NCBI RefSeq assembly: GCF_020882245.1
Contig: NC_083598.1
Coordinates: 57,139,858 to 57,203,857 of the forward strand
Length of the DNA stretch: 64,000 bases
Source: Rhopalosiphum padi
Lineage: Eukaryota; Arthropoda; Insecta; Hemiptera; Aphididae
Direction of reading: 5' to 3'
Below, piece after piece: positions 13,316 to 25,496 of this stretch. The notes beneath the pieces were generated by a model. It was not told the origin of the DNA. It did no database searches and saw only the letters and a program-made list of their open reading frames with translations. The position numbers and the translations under genes are program-made. The first letter of the stretch is position 1. Each line of letters starts with the position of its first letter.

Positions 13316-13389
13316 GTAGATTAAATCTGAATATGCTCAAATATAATAATTTTCATCTGTTGTAAAATATAAAATTTAAAATTTGTAGT

Positions 13390-13405
13390 GGCCCTAAAAA
13401 GGGCC
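13390..13405 (-). terminator. Histone 3' stem-loop of H2B
   Basis: Minus strand GGCCCTTTTTAGGGCC, 34 bases past the stop. The loop is TTTT rather than the TTTC found after the other histone genes here. Confidence 0.9.
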
Positions 13406-13439
13406 TTTTTAAAAAGTGCAGAAGCAACAACAAGTTCAA

Positions 13440-13820
13440 TTATTTAGAGCTGGTGTACTTTGTGACGGCTTTGGTTCCTTCACTGACAGCGTGCTTGGCC
13501 AATTCACCGGGCAACAAAAGTCGAACGGCGGTTTGGATCTCCCGACTGGTGATGGTCGATCGCTTGTTGTAGTGTGCCAGACGACTGGACTCGGCGGCGA
13601 TACGCTCGAATAAATCGTTGACGAAACTGTTCATAATGCTCATTGCCTTAGAGGAGACACCGGTGTCGGGATGTACTTGCTTCAGTACTTTGTAGATGTA
13701 GATGGCATAGGATTCCTTCCTCTTTGGCTTGCGTTTCTTGTCGGACTTGGCGATGTTCTTTTGGGCCTTGCCGGACGATTTCTTCATCGCCTTTCCTGCA
13801 GATTTACCTCCTGGAGCCAT
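13440..13820 (-). CDS. Histone H2B
   Basis: Replication-dependent core histone that pairs with H2A; intronless, 126 residues. A Lys-rich tail (to about residue 35) leads into the histone fold: SYAIYIYKVLKQVHPDTGVS, the SRLAHYNKRSTITSREIQTA region, and a C-terminus ending AVTKYTSSK that includes the conserved ubiquitination lysine context. The start ATG lies 81 bases below a TATATATT box at 13901. It is divergently paired with H2A across a 413-bp shared promoter. The right-arm copy at 27466 encodes an identical protein. Confidence 0.97.
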   Translation of the reverse strand: MAPGGKSAGKAMKKSSGKAQKNIAKSDKKRKPKRKESYAIYIYKVLKQVHPDTGVSSKAMSIMNSFVNDLFERIAAESSRLAHYNKRSTITSREIQTAVRLLLPGELAKHAVSEGTKAVTKYTSSK

Positions 13821-14233
13821 GGTAGATATTTGTTAAAACGATAGTTGTTTACGTCGAAATACTTCAAACACGAATGATGTTCAATGACATAAAACGACCG
13901 TATATATTACTAACTCAAGGATGGCACGTCATACGGTTATTTGCTAAATTCTATTAGGTATGACGGAACAAAAAGGATTTACCAGCGGTACATGTCTGAT
14001 AAAAATAATAGTTTCTTCATGAATAAAAATTGCTATTATGCTTATTGAAAACGACATCGTTTAGTAGCAGTTACATTGCCAACGGTGTGATATAATATCG
14101 TCATAACGTTTCAATCTGTTCAATCACAGGATTGTCTCTCTCTGTTTTTGACTATAAAGGTGCATATTTCACAGACCTCAGACCATTCAGTGTTTGATAT
14201 AGTTCAAAGCAGTCGTCTACTAAAATCACAATC
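13821..14233. promoter_or_regulatory. Divergent H2B/H2A promoter
   Basis: 413 bp between the two start codons. A TATA box for H2B (minus) is at 13901-13908 and one for H2A (TATAAAGG, plus) at 14153-14160, each 81 bases from its ATG. The symmetric layout implies co-regulated S-phase transcription. Confidence 0.8.
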
Positions 14234-14611
14234 ATGAGCGGAAGAGGCAAAGCAGGAAAATCGAAGGGAGGCAAATCCAAGACCAGGTCGTCCCGTGCCG
14301 GACTCCAGTTCCCGGTCGGTCGTATTCATCGTCTGTTGAGGAAAGGAAACTACGCCGAACGTGTCGGAGCCGGAGCACCGGTGTACCTGGCCGCTGTCAT
14401 GGAATACTTGGCAGCTGAAGTTTTAGAATTAGCTGGTAACGCTGCCCGTGACAACAAGAAATCTCGTATCATTCCCAGACATTTGCAATTGGCAATCAGG
14501 AACGACGAAGAATTAAACAAATTGTTGTCCGGTGTTACAATCGCTCAAGGCGGTGTGTTACCCAACATCCAGGCTGTTCTTTTGCCCAAAAAAACCGAAA
14601 AGAAAGTCTAA
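14234..14611 (+). CDS. Histone H2A
   Basis: Replication-dependent core histone H2A, 125 residues, intronless. Tail MSGRGKAGKSKGG, then the histone fold with AGLQFPVGRIHRLLRKGNYA, the acidic-patch segment (YLAAEVLELAGNAARDNKK) and the docking domain (LLSGVTIAQGGVLPNIQAVL), ending LLPKKTEKKV. The C-terminus has no SQ(E/D) motif, so it is not an H2A.X type. It is the plus-strand partner of H2B. The right-arm copy at 26675 is identical in protein. Confidence 0.97.
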   Translation: MSGRGKAGKSKGGKSKTRSSRAGLQFPVGRIHRLLRKGNYAERVGAGAPVYLAAVMEYLAAEVLELAGNAARDNKKSRIIPRHLQLAIRNDEELNKLLSGVTIAQGGVLPNIQAVLLPKKTEKKV

Positions 14612-14643
14612 TTCAACTACTCAACATAATGTTCTACTAAAAA

Positions 14644-14659
14644 GGCCCTTTTCAGGGCC
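14644..14659 (+). terminator. Histone 3' stem-loop of H2A
   Basis: GGCCCTTTTCAGGGCC, 32 bases after the stop; canonical 6-bp stem and TTTC loop. Confidence 0.93.
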
Positions 14660-15789
14660 ACTATCATTCATTCATACACGGGTCCCTTATTAGTAGTAGT
14701 AACGTGCGCTCTGTAACATGTACATTGTGGTTTTTTCATTTTTTAACCTGACACCGATGATTTGATATTTTATAATAATGTGATTTTCAAAATTTATAAC
14801 AGAATGAAATTTTATTTTTAATAACCATTCCTATAACACATTGTATTGATTCACAGTAAACGTCCATTGTTCATTTAACGGATTGTACATCGTACATAGT
14901 ATGACTTGTAATTATATATGAAGTACTGCTAGTTATAATATTTTGTTTCATATTATAATAATCAATAATCATATATGAGCAAACCGGATTGGGCCGGTTT
15001 TGAGTGTTTGGTTGTAATTTTTTCCTATTATAAAATTTATAATAGAATATATATTATTATACAATAGAATACTATTATATAATATAGAATATTATTTATA
15101 TCAGTAATATTAAATATTAGTACAAACATTAGTAGCGAATTACTAGAGATTACAGCTACAGCAACTGTACTGTTTTATAATTCAACACAATTATATTGTC
15201 TGCTAATATTTGTACTAACTTATCATTACTATATAAAAAACAAAATTAATAAATAATTAAATCATAATGATATTATTAATATCTAATAAACCAAACAGTT
15301 GATGTAGCTGTATTCAAATGTTAGATGTTCTAAAACTCAGTAACATCTACCTTGACAATCCGACGCTGTTAACGAGTTGTATAACAACGAAATTTTTCGT
15401 ACACGAACAGTACAGAAGTACACAAATTGTTTGCTAATTAATTTAAAATCGATATTTTACACAAGAATAAATAATATGTTGTTCCGTCAGTAGAAATAAA
15501 AAAAAAGTTTATGGATTCAATCGAAAAATTTGTGTAATTAGTATAAAATATGTCCACATTATATTATTTGTTGAAATAAAATTCGATTTTATCAAACATT
15601 ATTTATCGTATCTTCCTTTGACTGAGGGTCAAATACACCTTTCCGTAAATAATTTTCTGTCGAAAAAAATAAGTGAAATCCGATGGTTTACGCAAATAAT
15701 GATGATGATGATATTCATATTTATTAGTATAAACAATTAATTATAAAATACAATATACCTACTATACACACACAGCACAATTAATTGGC
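14660..15789. other. AT-rich spacer between H2A and H4
   Basis: No gene or clear repeat. It contains small AT-rich inverted repeats around 15030-15110 and a short ATG/TGATGA tract near 15700. Repeated inverted in the right arm. Confidence 0.5.
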
Positions 15790-15805
15790 GGCCCTGAAAA
15801 GGGCC
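15790..15805 (-). terminator. Histone 3' stem-loop of canonical H4
   Basis: Minus strand GGCCCTTTTCAGGGCC, 43 bases past the stop codon. Confidence 0.93.
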
Positions 15806-15848
15806 TTTTTAAAAGATGTATGTATGTGGGGGTATGCACTCATGTACA

Positions 15849-16847
<999 letters not shown>

Positions 16848-16890
16848 CGGTTTATCATGATTATTATTATTATTATTATTACCTTAAAAA

Positions 16891-16906
16891 GGCCCTTTTC
16901 AGGGCC
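16891..16906 (+). terminator. Histone 3' stem-loop of H3
   Basis: GGCCCTTTTCAGGGCC, 43 bases past the stop, preceded by an (ATT)n tract at about 16858-16880 inside the 3' UTR. Confidence 0.93.
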
Positions 16907-18319
16907 AACAATGTGTTCAAGACCTGTACCAATTAGGTAGAATCTCAAGACAATTTGCTTTATATCTAGGTGTGTGGTTTATTGCGTCAGTTAACTTAAA
17001 AGTGATACTTATTTTTTGGAATAGTGATAAGTAAAATAGAATAATATTTTATATTCTTGCTGATTATGAATATTTTCGTTTGAATTCTCAAAAATTAAAT
17101 CGAAACAGTATGGATTATAATTAGAATTTATCGAAAAAAATTTCTGTTACACTTTTGTTACGCTACAATCTTACGTTGATATTTAGTTGGAAATGTAGGA
17201 CACCCCTATGACTTTTTTTCTTCAATATTCATAACAATTACATTTATGTATATTGTACTGTAATGTTAATAATAATTTTTTCTCAAAATAACACTTATGA
17301 CTTATCAGCGTTTATTATTATTATCTAGATTCTAGACTCGTTCTAGGAACAAGGCTGTTATTATTATTAATATTTAGTAATTAGTTGCTTACACAAAATA
17401 TACGGGAATTACCCAGCTCGGTGATCGCGAATATTCAATTACACCACGATTAAAGATATCTTAAATCGTGATTACAAGTTACAACACACTCTTCCCTTGA
17501 TTGGACCATCGGCAAACGTACGCATGTATACCCGCATTTGTTGTCTCTTTCTGACTAATTTAGATCATAGCTAATGTAGTAATGTTCATTCAGCAGAACA
17601 CATTTTGTAATGTTAGGATTATTATTAGAGTAAATTTATACATTATCAAATTTAAAGTTAAGAATATTATATAGAAAATGACATATGCTATTAATGCTAT
17701 GTGTTTTTATCAAGTAAATAAGGACCTTTGTCGTTTAATATTATCAATTTAAAGTTGTTTATAATCTTATTAGTCAGTAGACATAAGTATTCAAAAGTTA
17801 ACTTTTCTGGTGGTTACATCCATAGGGGCGTAGATCCAAAATATTATGGCCTGTTTGGTCGGTATGAAAATGCGTATAACATACACTCCACTCAACAATT
17901 AATTAGATATTTAAATTTTCGATAATAGTGATTAATAATGAGATTAGCAACAATATCATCCCCCATCTGTCATCAGGTTTTTACCTCACATATAGGTAAA
18001 AATAATTTTATTCGCTTACATCAATCGCCCGCCAGACCACAATTTCTATTTTTTTTTTTTTTTTTTTTAATAGGTAGGCGTACTAACTTAAATTGAATTA
18101 AATTTAAAAATCTTGTATTGTATAATTATATATGTATTAACAAAAATAAATAATTTCAAAAATTATTATTTACTATTTAAAAAATCGTCAACATTATTTT
18201 AAACAATAAATTCTTATAAATAAATAATTTACATCTTTTTTTTTTTTTTAATAAGAATGTTCATGGCGATGATAATAATAATAATAATAAAAAAAAGTAT
18301 GAAAATGTAGGTATGTAAC
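16907..18319. other. Spacer: end of left arm and start of the unique centre
   Basis: No gene. The left arm ends at 17898 and unique sequence follows. It contains a 20-T run at 18049-18068, which could be the reversed tail of an old insertion, and a (TAA)n tract near 18268-18290. Confidence 0.5.
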
Positions 18320-19083
18320 TTATTGATGAATTTTGGAAAAAAACCACAGTATACAATACTATCCCTTCATTACCCACAGTGAAATAACTTGGTCTAACGC
18401 TTGATAAACGTTTAACTTGGGCTCAACACATACGTGAAAAAAGACTATCCCTAAACAATAGGCTACGTATGCTTAAACATTTAATTGGTAATGAGGTCAC
18501 TCCTGTCAATATTAAACTACTAATCTACAAATCTTTAATAAAACCCATAATGGACATACGGGCTCCAGCTATGGGGAAATGCTAAAAAGTCCAATCTAAA
18601 TAAGATACAAGCTTTTCAAAACATGACATTAACAAAAATAGTAAATGCTCCTGCATATATATCAAACCTTACTCTACACAAAGACTGTAACCTAATAACC
18701 ATTCATGACGAAGCCAAACGTTTCTATAGAAAATTTCATCACCGTCTTTCTACTCATTCAAATCCTCTCATCAAGAATTTATCATCCCTCACAATCACAG
18801 GTAGCTCTCCAAGGCGACTTAAACGTAATTGGTGCAGAGATTTATTACAATAAAAAATAAAATTAAAAATAAAATAAAAATAAAACAATTATTAAACTAA
18901 ATAAATCCCTTAGGATTTAATTCAAACTGAAAGTGTCATCAATGGGTGGCTTCTTTCCCCAAATTATGTAGGTACTTCATGCTCTATTATTTTTTTTTTC
19001 TCTTTCTATCTTATAGCACATATACTTATTATGTCCACGTCATGATATAGATTGTATATTTTCTTGTAAAAAAAAAAAAAAAA
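18320..19083 (+). mobile_element. 5'-truncated, dead Jockey-like non-LTR retrotransposon
   Basis: Encodes the C-terminal end of a reverse-transcriptase polyprotein: LGLTLDKRLTWAQHI, then RLRMLKHLIG and IYKSLIKPI, and, after a frame change near 18565, LWGNAKKSNLNKIQAFQN and the conserved basic end (RLKRNWCRDLLQ, stop 18853). There is an in-frame TAA just before LGLTLD where a tyrosine codon is usual, plus the frameshift, so it cannot be active. A 3' UTR of about 215 bases ends in A16 at 19068-19083, as expected of LINE retrotransposition. The 5' limit is approximate. It sits in the histone spacer and is absent from both arms. Confidence 0.85.
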
Positions 19084-21301
19084 GAATACAATATTACACT
19101 TGTACACAACCATATTGTGAAAATGTATTTAAATAAAAATGCTTACAGTACCGTTAACAATATTTAATTACAAATACATTATAATTTATAAGTATAAAGG
19201 TAGTCTTTTTGTTATTTTTTATCGGCTGTTAAAAATATAATTATTAAAATGTACCTATTTGTAAAAGTTTTACCCTGTAGAGTATTTACTTTGTTCCTAC
19301 GTTATACAAAAGATTAATTACCTACCTACTTCATCGATTAGTTAGAAAAAATGCAAATATATAGTATAATATTTCAATTGGTCGATTTAAAATTTAAAAC
19401 CGTTCACATCAATAACATTTGTAGTTCTTAAATTACCTATCGTCAAAATATTAAGAACACGTATTATTTTATTTCGGTGATTATTTTCTTACAGGTTTTT
19501 ATTCCGTTTACAATGTTTGGTATACATAAGTTATTCTCCGCGAAAATGTCCCGTTTGAATAAAATGCTCTATGTGGCATTGCAGTGTATCAAAAAATATT
19601 TGTATATTTACCTATTTCATTGTGATATTATAATAAATATAATATCAAAAGTATTAGAATACAATTTTATGAGTTGAATTGTCTTTAGAATTTACATAAT
19701 ACTTACGTTTGTTATTAAACATTGTCAACGCTGATTGTACAAAAACGAAGCTACACTTCAACCAGGAAGTCATCAAAACGATCCAGAAAGCAAGGCGCAT
19801 CAGACCCCTAACCCCATACCTAATAATCATTATTCGTGTCCAATCCCACAACAATGAAGTATGAACACTTCCAAAATGTGTTTAAAATCATTAAATTAGG
19901 ACAGTCACGAATTACATTGCCAAATAGTGGACTAAAATTAATATAACATTTTAATTAATACTGTTTATTAACGTAATAGTATAGGCTTTAGCTGAATTTC
20001 ATCAAGCTATAATTAATTTGTCTACAACAGAAAGAAATATATTTTATAAATTAATTACGTACAAGTGTACAACCATTATAATGTATCAGCTACAAGATGA
20101 TTGATGATGTAATTTGGGATATTAGCCTAATATTCTGCTCGTACAGCATATCTAGACCTATATTATAAATACATACAGTCTCGGCTGGACTGATACACGG
20201 TAGAGATTTTATGCGGTGCATCAAGAGAATACGAAAATCTGTCGTTGTAGAAAACCCTTTAGTTCTTATATTATTATTAATGGTACAACTATTCAAATGT
20301 TACGTTATTTGATATTTGCCCGCTTTAGATGGTGACCTAGGTTTTTTTATTAATGAGATTTTATCTCGACAATTATGTACATGAATCTGAAATAAATATA
20401 AGTTAGTAAAGCTCACACTCTTAAATTCGGAGGCCTGATTGCAGAATAAAATTTAGCGTATGATTGATTATATTAGTATTAAAATAGTAAAATAAAATCC
20501 GGTTCCCCGATGGTTTCGGCAACGTTCTGTGCTGTCAATTCGTGTCTTAGATAATGAAGAATAAAATACTCTATTTATATAAAAACAGTATGACATCATC
20601 AAGGTACCTGCAATAACACGTTAAATGCTAAAAAATCGTAGAAATAAATAATAGTGTACAGTGTAAACTGCGACGTCGGTTTACTACGCGTACAAACTTT
20701 ATGATATATATCCGATACGAGACAACCGATGATGTAAAACTAAGTTAAATTTTGTTTATTTAAACTTGAATTATGACCAAAATCCCTTAATGATGTAATA
20801 ATGTGATTATTTTTAAAAAATATTTAAGGTGAATACGATTAAGATTAGATTTAGAGGTAAAGTCCGTCGTGTAAACATTTCAATGGTAAAAACGTTAATG
20901 ACGCCGTGCCATAACAGTAACCTAAAATCGTCAATTTTAAAAAGCCACTGTTCGTCGCCATATCGTTCGATTTGCAATCTGCAAACATTCAGGTCTTTGG
21001 AAACTCGTATAGAATGTTTTTTGAGAAGTTTTTGTAACTTTAAAATTATTTTCCATCATACGGTAGACCATTAAACGTGGTCTACGAAAACCAGGTTGGA
21101 AGCGTGAGAATAACGATCCATGGTGGTTTTATCTTACCAGACAACGTCAGCAAAACTATATGGGATCATTTGAAATTTAGTTGGCTTTTTGTTAAATTTA
21201 AAACCAGGCTCTTAAGATTATTTATTGTCGAGAAATCGCGGAAAATGTTTGCACAACCGCAGCCGTGTCGATGACGCGAATTACGACGGTTTACTAGTCG
21301 G
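19084..21301. other. AT-rich spacer upstream of H1
   Basis: No gene identified. A slightly GC-richer patch at about 19715-19860 reads openly on the plus strand (TKLHFNQEVIKTIQKARRIR) and could be a decayed coding remnant. Other open frames here look like chance. Confidence 0.45.
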
Positions 21302-21401
21302 TACGGTATGGTGTATATATTTACCAACCGTTTCGTTGCTCAGCATTACATTCGACTGCATTACTTCGAGTTAGTCTACTACATTCGACATCAACTCTAC
21401 C
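21302..21401 (+). promoter_or_regulatory. Histone H1 promoter and 5' UTR
   Basis: TATATATT at 21314-21321 lies 88 bases from the H1 ATG, matching the 77-88 base TATA-to-ATG spacing of the core histone genes here. Confidence 0.7.
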
Positions 21402-22026
21402 ATGACAGAAACCGTCGTTCTTGCCGCTCCGGCACCAGTCGTCGCATCGCCTGCTGCGAAGAGGTCTCCAGCCAAGAAGAAGTCCGGTGCTGCTAAGCCA
21501 AAGAAGCCAGCTGCGTCTCACCCGACCACTTCCGTGATGGTCACATCAGCCATCAAAGAACTCAAGGAGAAAAAAGGTTCGTCTTTGCCAGCTATCAAGA
21601 AATACTTGGCTGCCAACTACAAAGTCGATCCCGCCAAGATGGCGCCGTTCATCAGGAAATTTTTAAAAGCCGCCGTCGCCAACGGAACCGTCGTACAGAC
21701 CAAGGGCACTGGCGCTTCTGGTCACTTCAAATTACCGGTTGCCGAAGTTAAACCGAAAAAGGCAGCTGTAGTCAAGAAGAAGAAACCAGTCGTCAAAAAA
21801 GTCAAAGCCCCTGGTGCCGTAAAGAGGAAGTCGACGTCTGCCAAGAAAGTGAAGCCCGCGTCCGGTGAACCGGCAGCTAAAAAGGTCAAAAAGACTGTCA
21901 CCGCTAAGCCTAAGGCTGACAAACCAAAAAAATCTCCGGCCAAGGCAAAAAAAACCTGCTGTCGCTGTCAAACCCAAAGCTAAGAAGACTCCAACCAAGA
22001 AAACAGCAGCTCCCAAAAAAAAGTAA
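21402..22026 (+). CDS. Histone H1 (linker), C-terminus frameshifted in this assembly
   Basis: Linker histone, intronless, the only H1 in the window. An Ala/Pro/Lys-rich N-tail (about residues 1-40) leads into the winged-helix globular domain (SHPTTSVMVTSAIKELKEKK, SLPAIKKYLAANYKVD, FIRKFLKAAVANGT, GASGHFKL), then a long Lys/Ala/Pro C-tail. As written the frame ends at 21983 after an odd Cys-rich tail (TCCRCQTQS), at residue 193. A run of eight A at 21947-21954 is the cause: read with seven, the frame continues in typical H1 composition (Lys, Ala, Pro) to TAA at 22024-22026, about 207 residues, just ahead of the stem-loop. This is most likely a homopolymer sequencing error; a real truncation cannot be excluded. 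Confidence 0.92.
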
Positions 22027-22060
22027 ATTGATCGATTGAATCATCCTCAACCCTTAAAAC

Positions 22061-22076
22061 GGTCCTTTTCAGGACC
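22061..22076 (+). terminator. Histone 3' stem-loop of H1 with covarying stem
   Basis: GGTCCTTTTCAGGACC, 34 bases after the repaired stop. The third stem pair is T:A instead of the C:G in the core histone stems, so pairing is kept by a compensatory change. Confidence 0.93.
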
Positions 22077-22380
22077 ACCAATTTTTTCTAAACTTACTTT
22101 GAAATTTTGAATCCAATATTTATTTATTTATGATTCTAGTCAATACGATATAATTATAATAATATTCAACAACAATGTGGTTGGTAATGTTTTACTTTAA
22201 ACGTATTATTAATAATTACTTACAGGTCAATACAAGGATAGTATTTGTGAATAATAACATCAATTTAAACCTTTCTTAGTAGCCCTATCATATTTTTTAT
22301 CGACAGTAGTTGCCGACTTGCTGTGCAATATAAAATTAGGTCCCAATTATATTTTGTACCAAACTTAGTATGCTAAGTGT

Positions 22381-22451
22381 ATAAAAATGTAATTTATTTT
22401 AACCTACATTCTTATATATCAACTAGTGCTCAGAAGTTGTTGCTTTTGCAT
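22381..22451 (+). repeat. Direct repeat copy 1
   Basis: Starts ATAAAAATGTAATTTATTTT and ends TGCTCAGAAGTTGTTGCTTT then TGCAT; nearly the same as 22913-22985. Its end resembles the terminal repeat of the element at 55575. Confidence 0.75.
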
Positions 22452-22912
22452 GTTTATTTTTTTAAAGCCTAAATTTAGCGTGATTTCTCTTGAAATTACT
22501 ATAAAATACATTAAAATAAGGAATATATTAAGATAATACTATAATATAATATATTATATTATTATAATTCACCTATTGTAATTTGAATCAATCTGTTGAA
22601 AGGAAATTTGCTATGTCTTACGTTCGTAAGACAAATACAACACATGCGGGTATGTCGTCCTCTTAAGTCTAACTTATTCATATTTAAAATGTATATTGTT
22701 ATGTAAATTATAGCTAGAACTTTGCTCCCAAAATGGTTTTACGATGAGGCAATCAATCAAATCCTTTTTTTTTTTTTATAATATAATGCACTATAATAAA
22801 TGTTTAATTATTACATTTTAATTCCTAATTAAGAAATATTTTGAAAACCTCGCTATCAGTATTTTTAAAATTTGAATTTCAAATTTTGTGTAAATGTAAA
22901 ATGTGTATATTT

Positions 22913-22985
22913 TATAAAATGTAATTTATTTTAACATACATTCTTATATATCATTACTAGTGCTCAGAAGTTGTTGCTTTTGCAT
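22913..22985 (+). repeat. Direct repeat copy 2
   Basis: Second copy of the roughly 71-bp repeat, 532-534 bases downstream, differing by a few substitutions and small indels. Confidence 0.75.
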
Positions 22986-24379
22986 ATATTGTATATATCA
23001 CCATAAATAGTATACATTTTCTAAGTGGTTTCAAATGGTTAATAATTTATAATTTTTTTAAAGAAATACCTAAGAAAAATGTCAATTCTATGATTTAAAT
23101 ATTTATTTTTTAATAATATACCTACTGGTTTTGTAATAGTAATATAATGTTTATGTGTAATAATAATTAAATCCCATTCCTACGTCTGGTGTGCTTACCT
23201 AAGTACTTACCATGTCGTATGAAGGTGGACAGTATACTTGGAAAATCGTCACTATTCCGTGTTTTTCTAAGACTGTTTATTAACCCAACTGTTTTTGCCT
23301 AATCAAAAGAATCAAAAGTATTCTTGGAAAACTAAAAAAAATTTACTATTCTACAATTTATTTAGTATACAAATAGGTACGACTACTTGTTGAGTGGAGT
23401 GTATGTTATACGCATTTTCATACCGACCAAACAGGCCATAATATTTTGGATCTACGCCCCTATGGATGTAACCACCAGAAAAGTTAACTTTTGAATACTT
23501 ATGTCTACTGACTAATAAGATTATAAACAACTTTAAATTGATAATATTAAAACGACAAAGGTCCTTATTTACTTGATAAAAACACATAGCATTAATAGCA
23601 TATGTCATTTTCTATATAATATTCTTAACTTTAAATTTGATAATGTATAAATTTACTCTAATAATAATCCTAACATTACAAAATGTGTTCTGCTGAATGA
23701 ACATTACTACATTAGCTATGATCTAAATTAGTCAGAAAGAGACAACAAATGCGGGTATACATACGTACGTTTGCCGATGGTCCAATCAAGGGAAGAGTGT
23801 GTTGTAACTTGTAATCACGATTTAAGATATCTTTAATCGTGGTGTAATTGAATATTCGCGATCACCGAGCTGGGTAATTCCCGTATATTTTGTGTAAGCA
23901 ACTAATTACTAAATATTAATAATAATAACAGCCTTGTTCCTAGAACGAGTCTAGAATCTAGATAATAATAATAAACGCTGATAAGTCATAAGTGTTATTT
24001 TGAGAAAAAATTATTATTAACATTACAGTACAATATACATAAATGTAATTGTTATGAATATTGAAGAAAAAAAGTCATAGGGGTGTCCTACATTTCCAAC
24101 TAAATATCAACGTAAGATTGTAGCGTAACAAAAGTGTAACAGAAATTTTTTTCGATAAATTCTAATTATAATCCATACTGTTTCGATTTAATTTTTGAGA
24201 ATTCAAACGAAAATATTCATAATCAGCAAGAATATAAAATATTATTCTATTTTACTTATCACTATTCCAAAAAATAAGTATCACTTTTAAGTTAACTGAC
24301 GCAATAAACCACACACCTAGATATAAAGCAAATTGTCTTGAGATTCTACCTAATTGGTACAGGTCTTGAACACATTGTT

Positions 24380-24395
24380 GGCCCTGAAAAGGGCC
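24380..24395 (-). terminator. Histone 3' stem-loop of right-arm H3
   Basis: GGCCCTTTTCAGGGCC on the minus strand, mirror of 16891-16906. Confidence 0.93.
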
Positions 24396-24438
24396 TTTTT
24401 AAGGTAATAATAATAATAATAATAATCATGATAAACCG

Positions 24439-25437
<999 letters not shown>

Positions 25438-25480
25438 TGTACATGAGTGCATACCCCCACATACATACATCTTTTAAAAA

Positions 25481-25496
25481 GGCCCTTTTCAGGGCC
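25481..25496 (+). terminator. Histone 3' stem-loop of right-arm H4
   Basis: GGCCCTTTTCAGGGCC, 43 bases after the stop. Confidence 0.93.

Larger units (their letters stand above)
22077..23386. other. AT-rich spacer downstream of H1
   Basis: No gene. It holds a pair of direct repeats (see next entries) and a T-run near 22768. It ends where the right arm begins. Confidence 0.5.

Noticed and set aside
13385..13410. GGCCCT/AGGGCC hairpins as bacterial-type terminators or short repeats
   Set aside because: They follow each histone gene in the sense direction with the histone TTTC/TTTT loop, so they are histone mRNA 3' stem-loops.
17728..17925. Possible gene spanning the inner arm junction (reads FSGGYIHRGVDPKYYGLFGR)
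   Set aside because: The frame starts and ends differently in the two arms because of the homopolymer indel and the junction, and no family is recognised. The HRGVDPKYYG part is mildly coding-like, but evidence is too thin.
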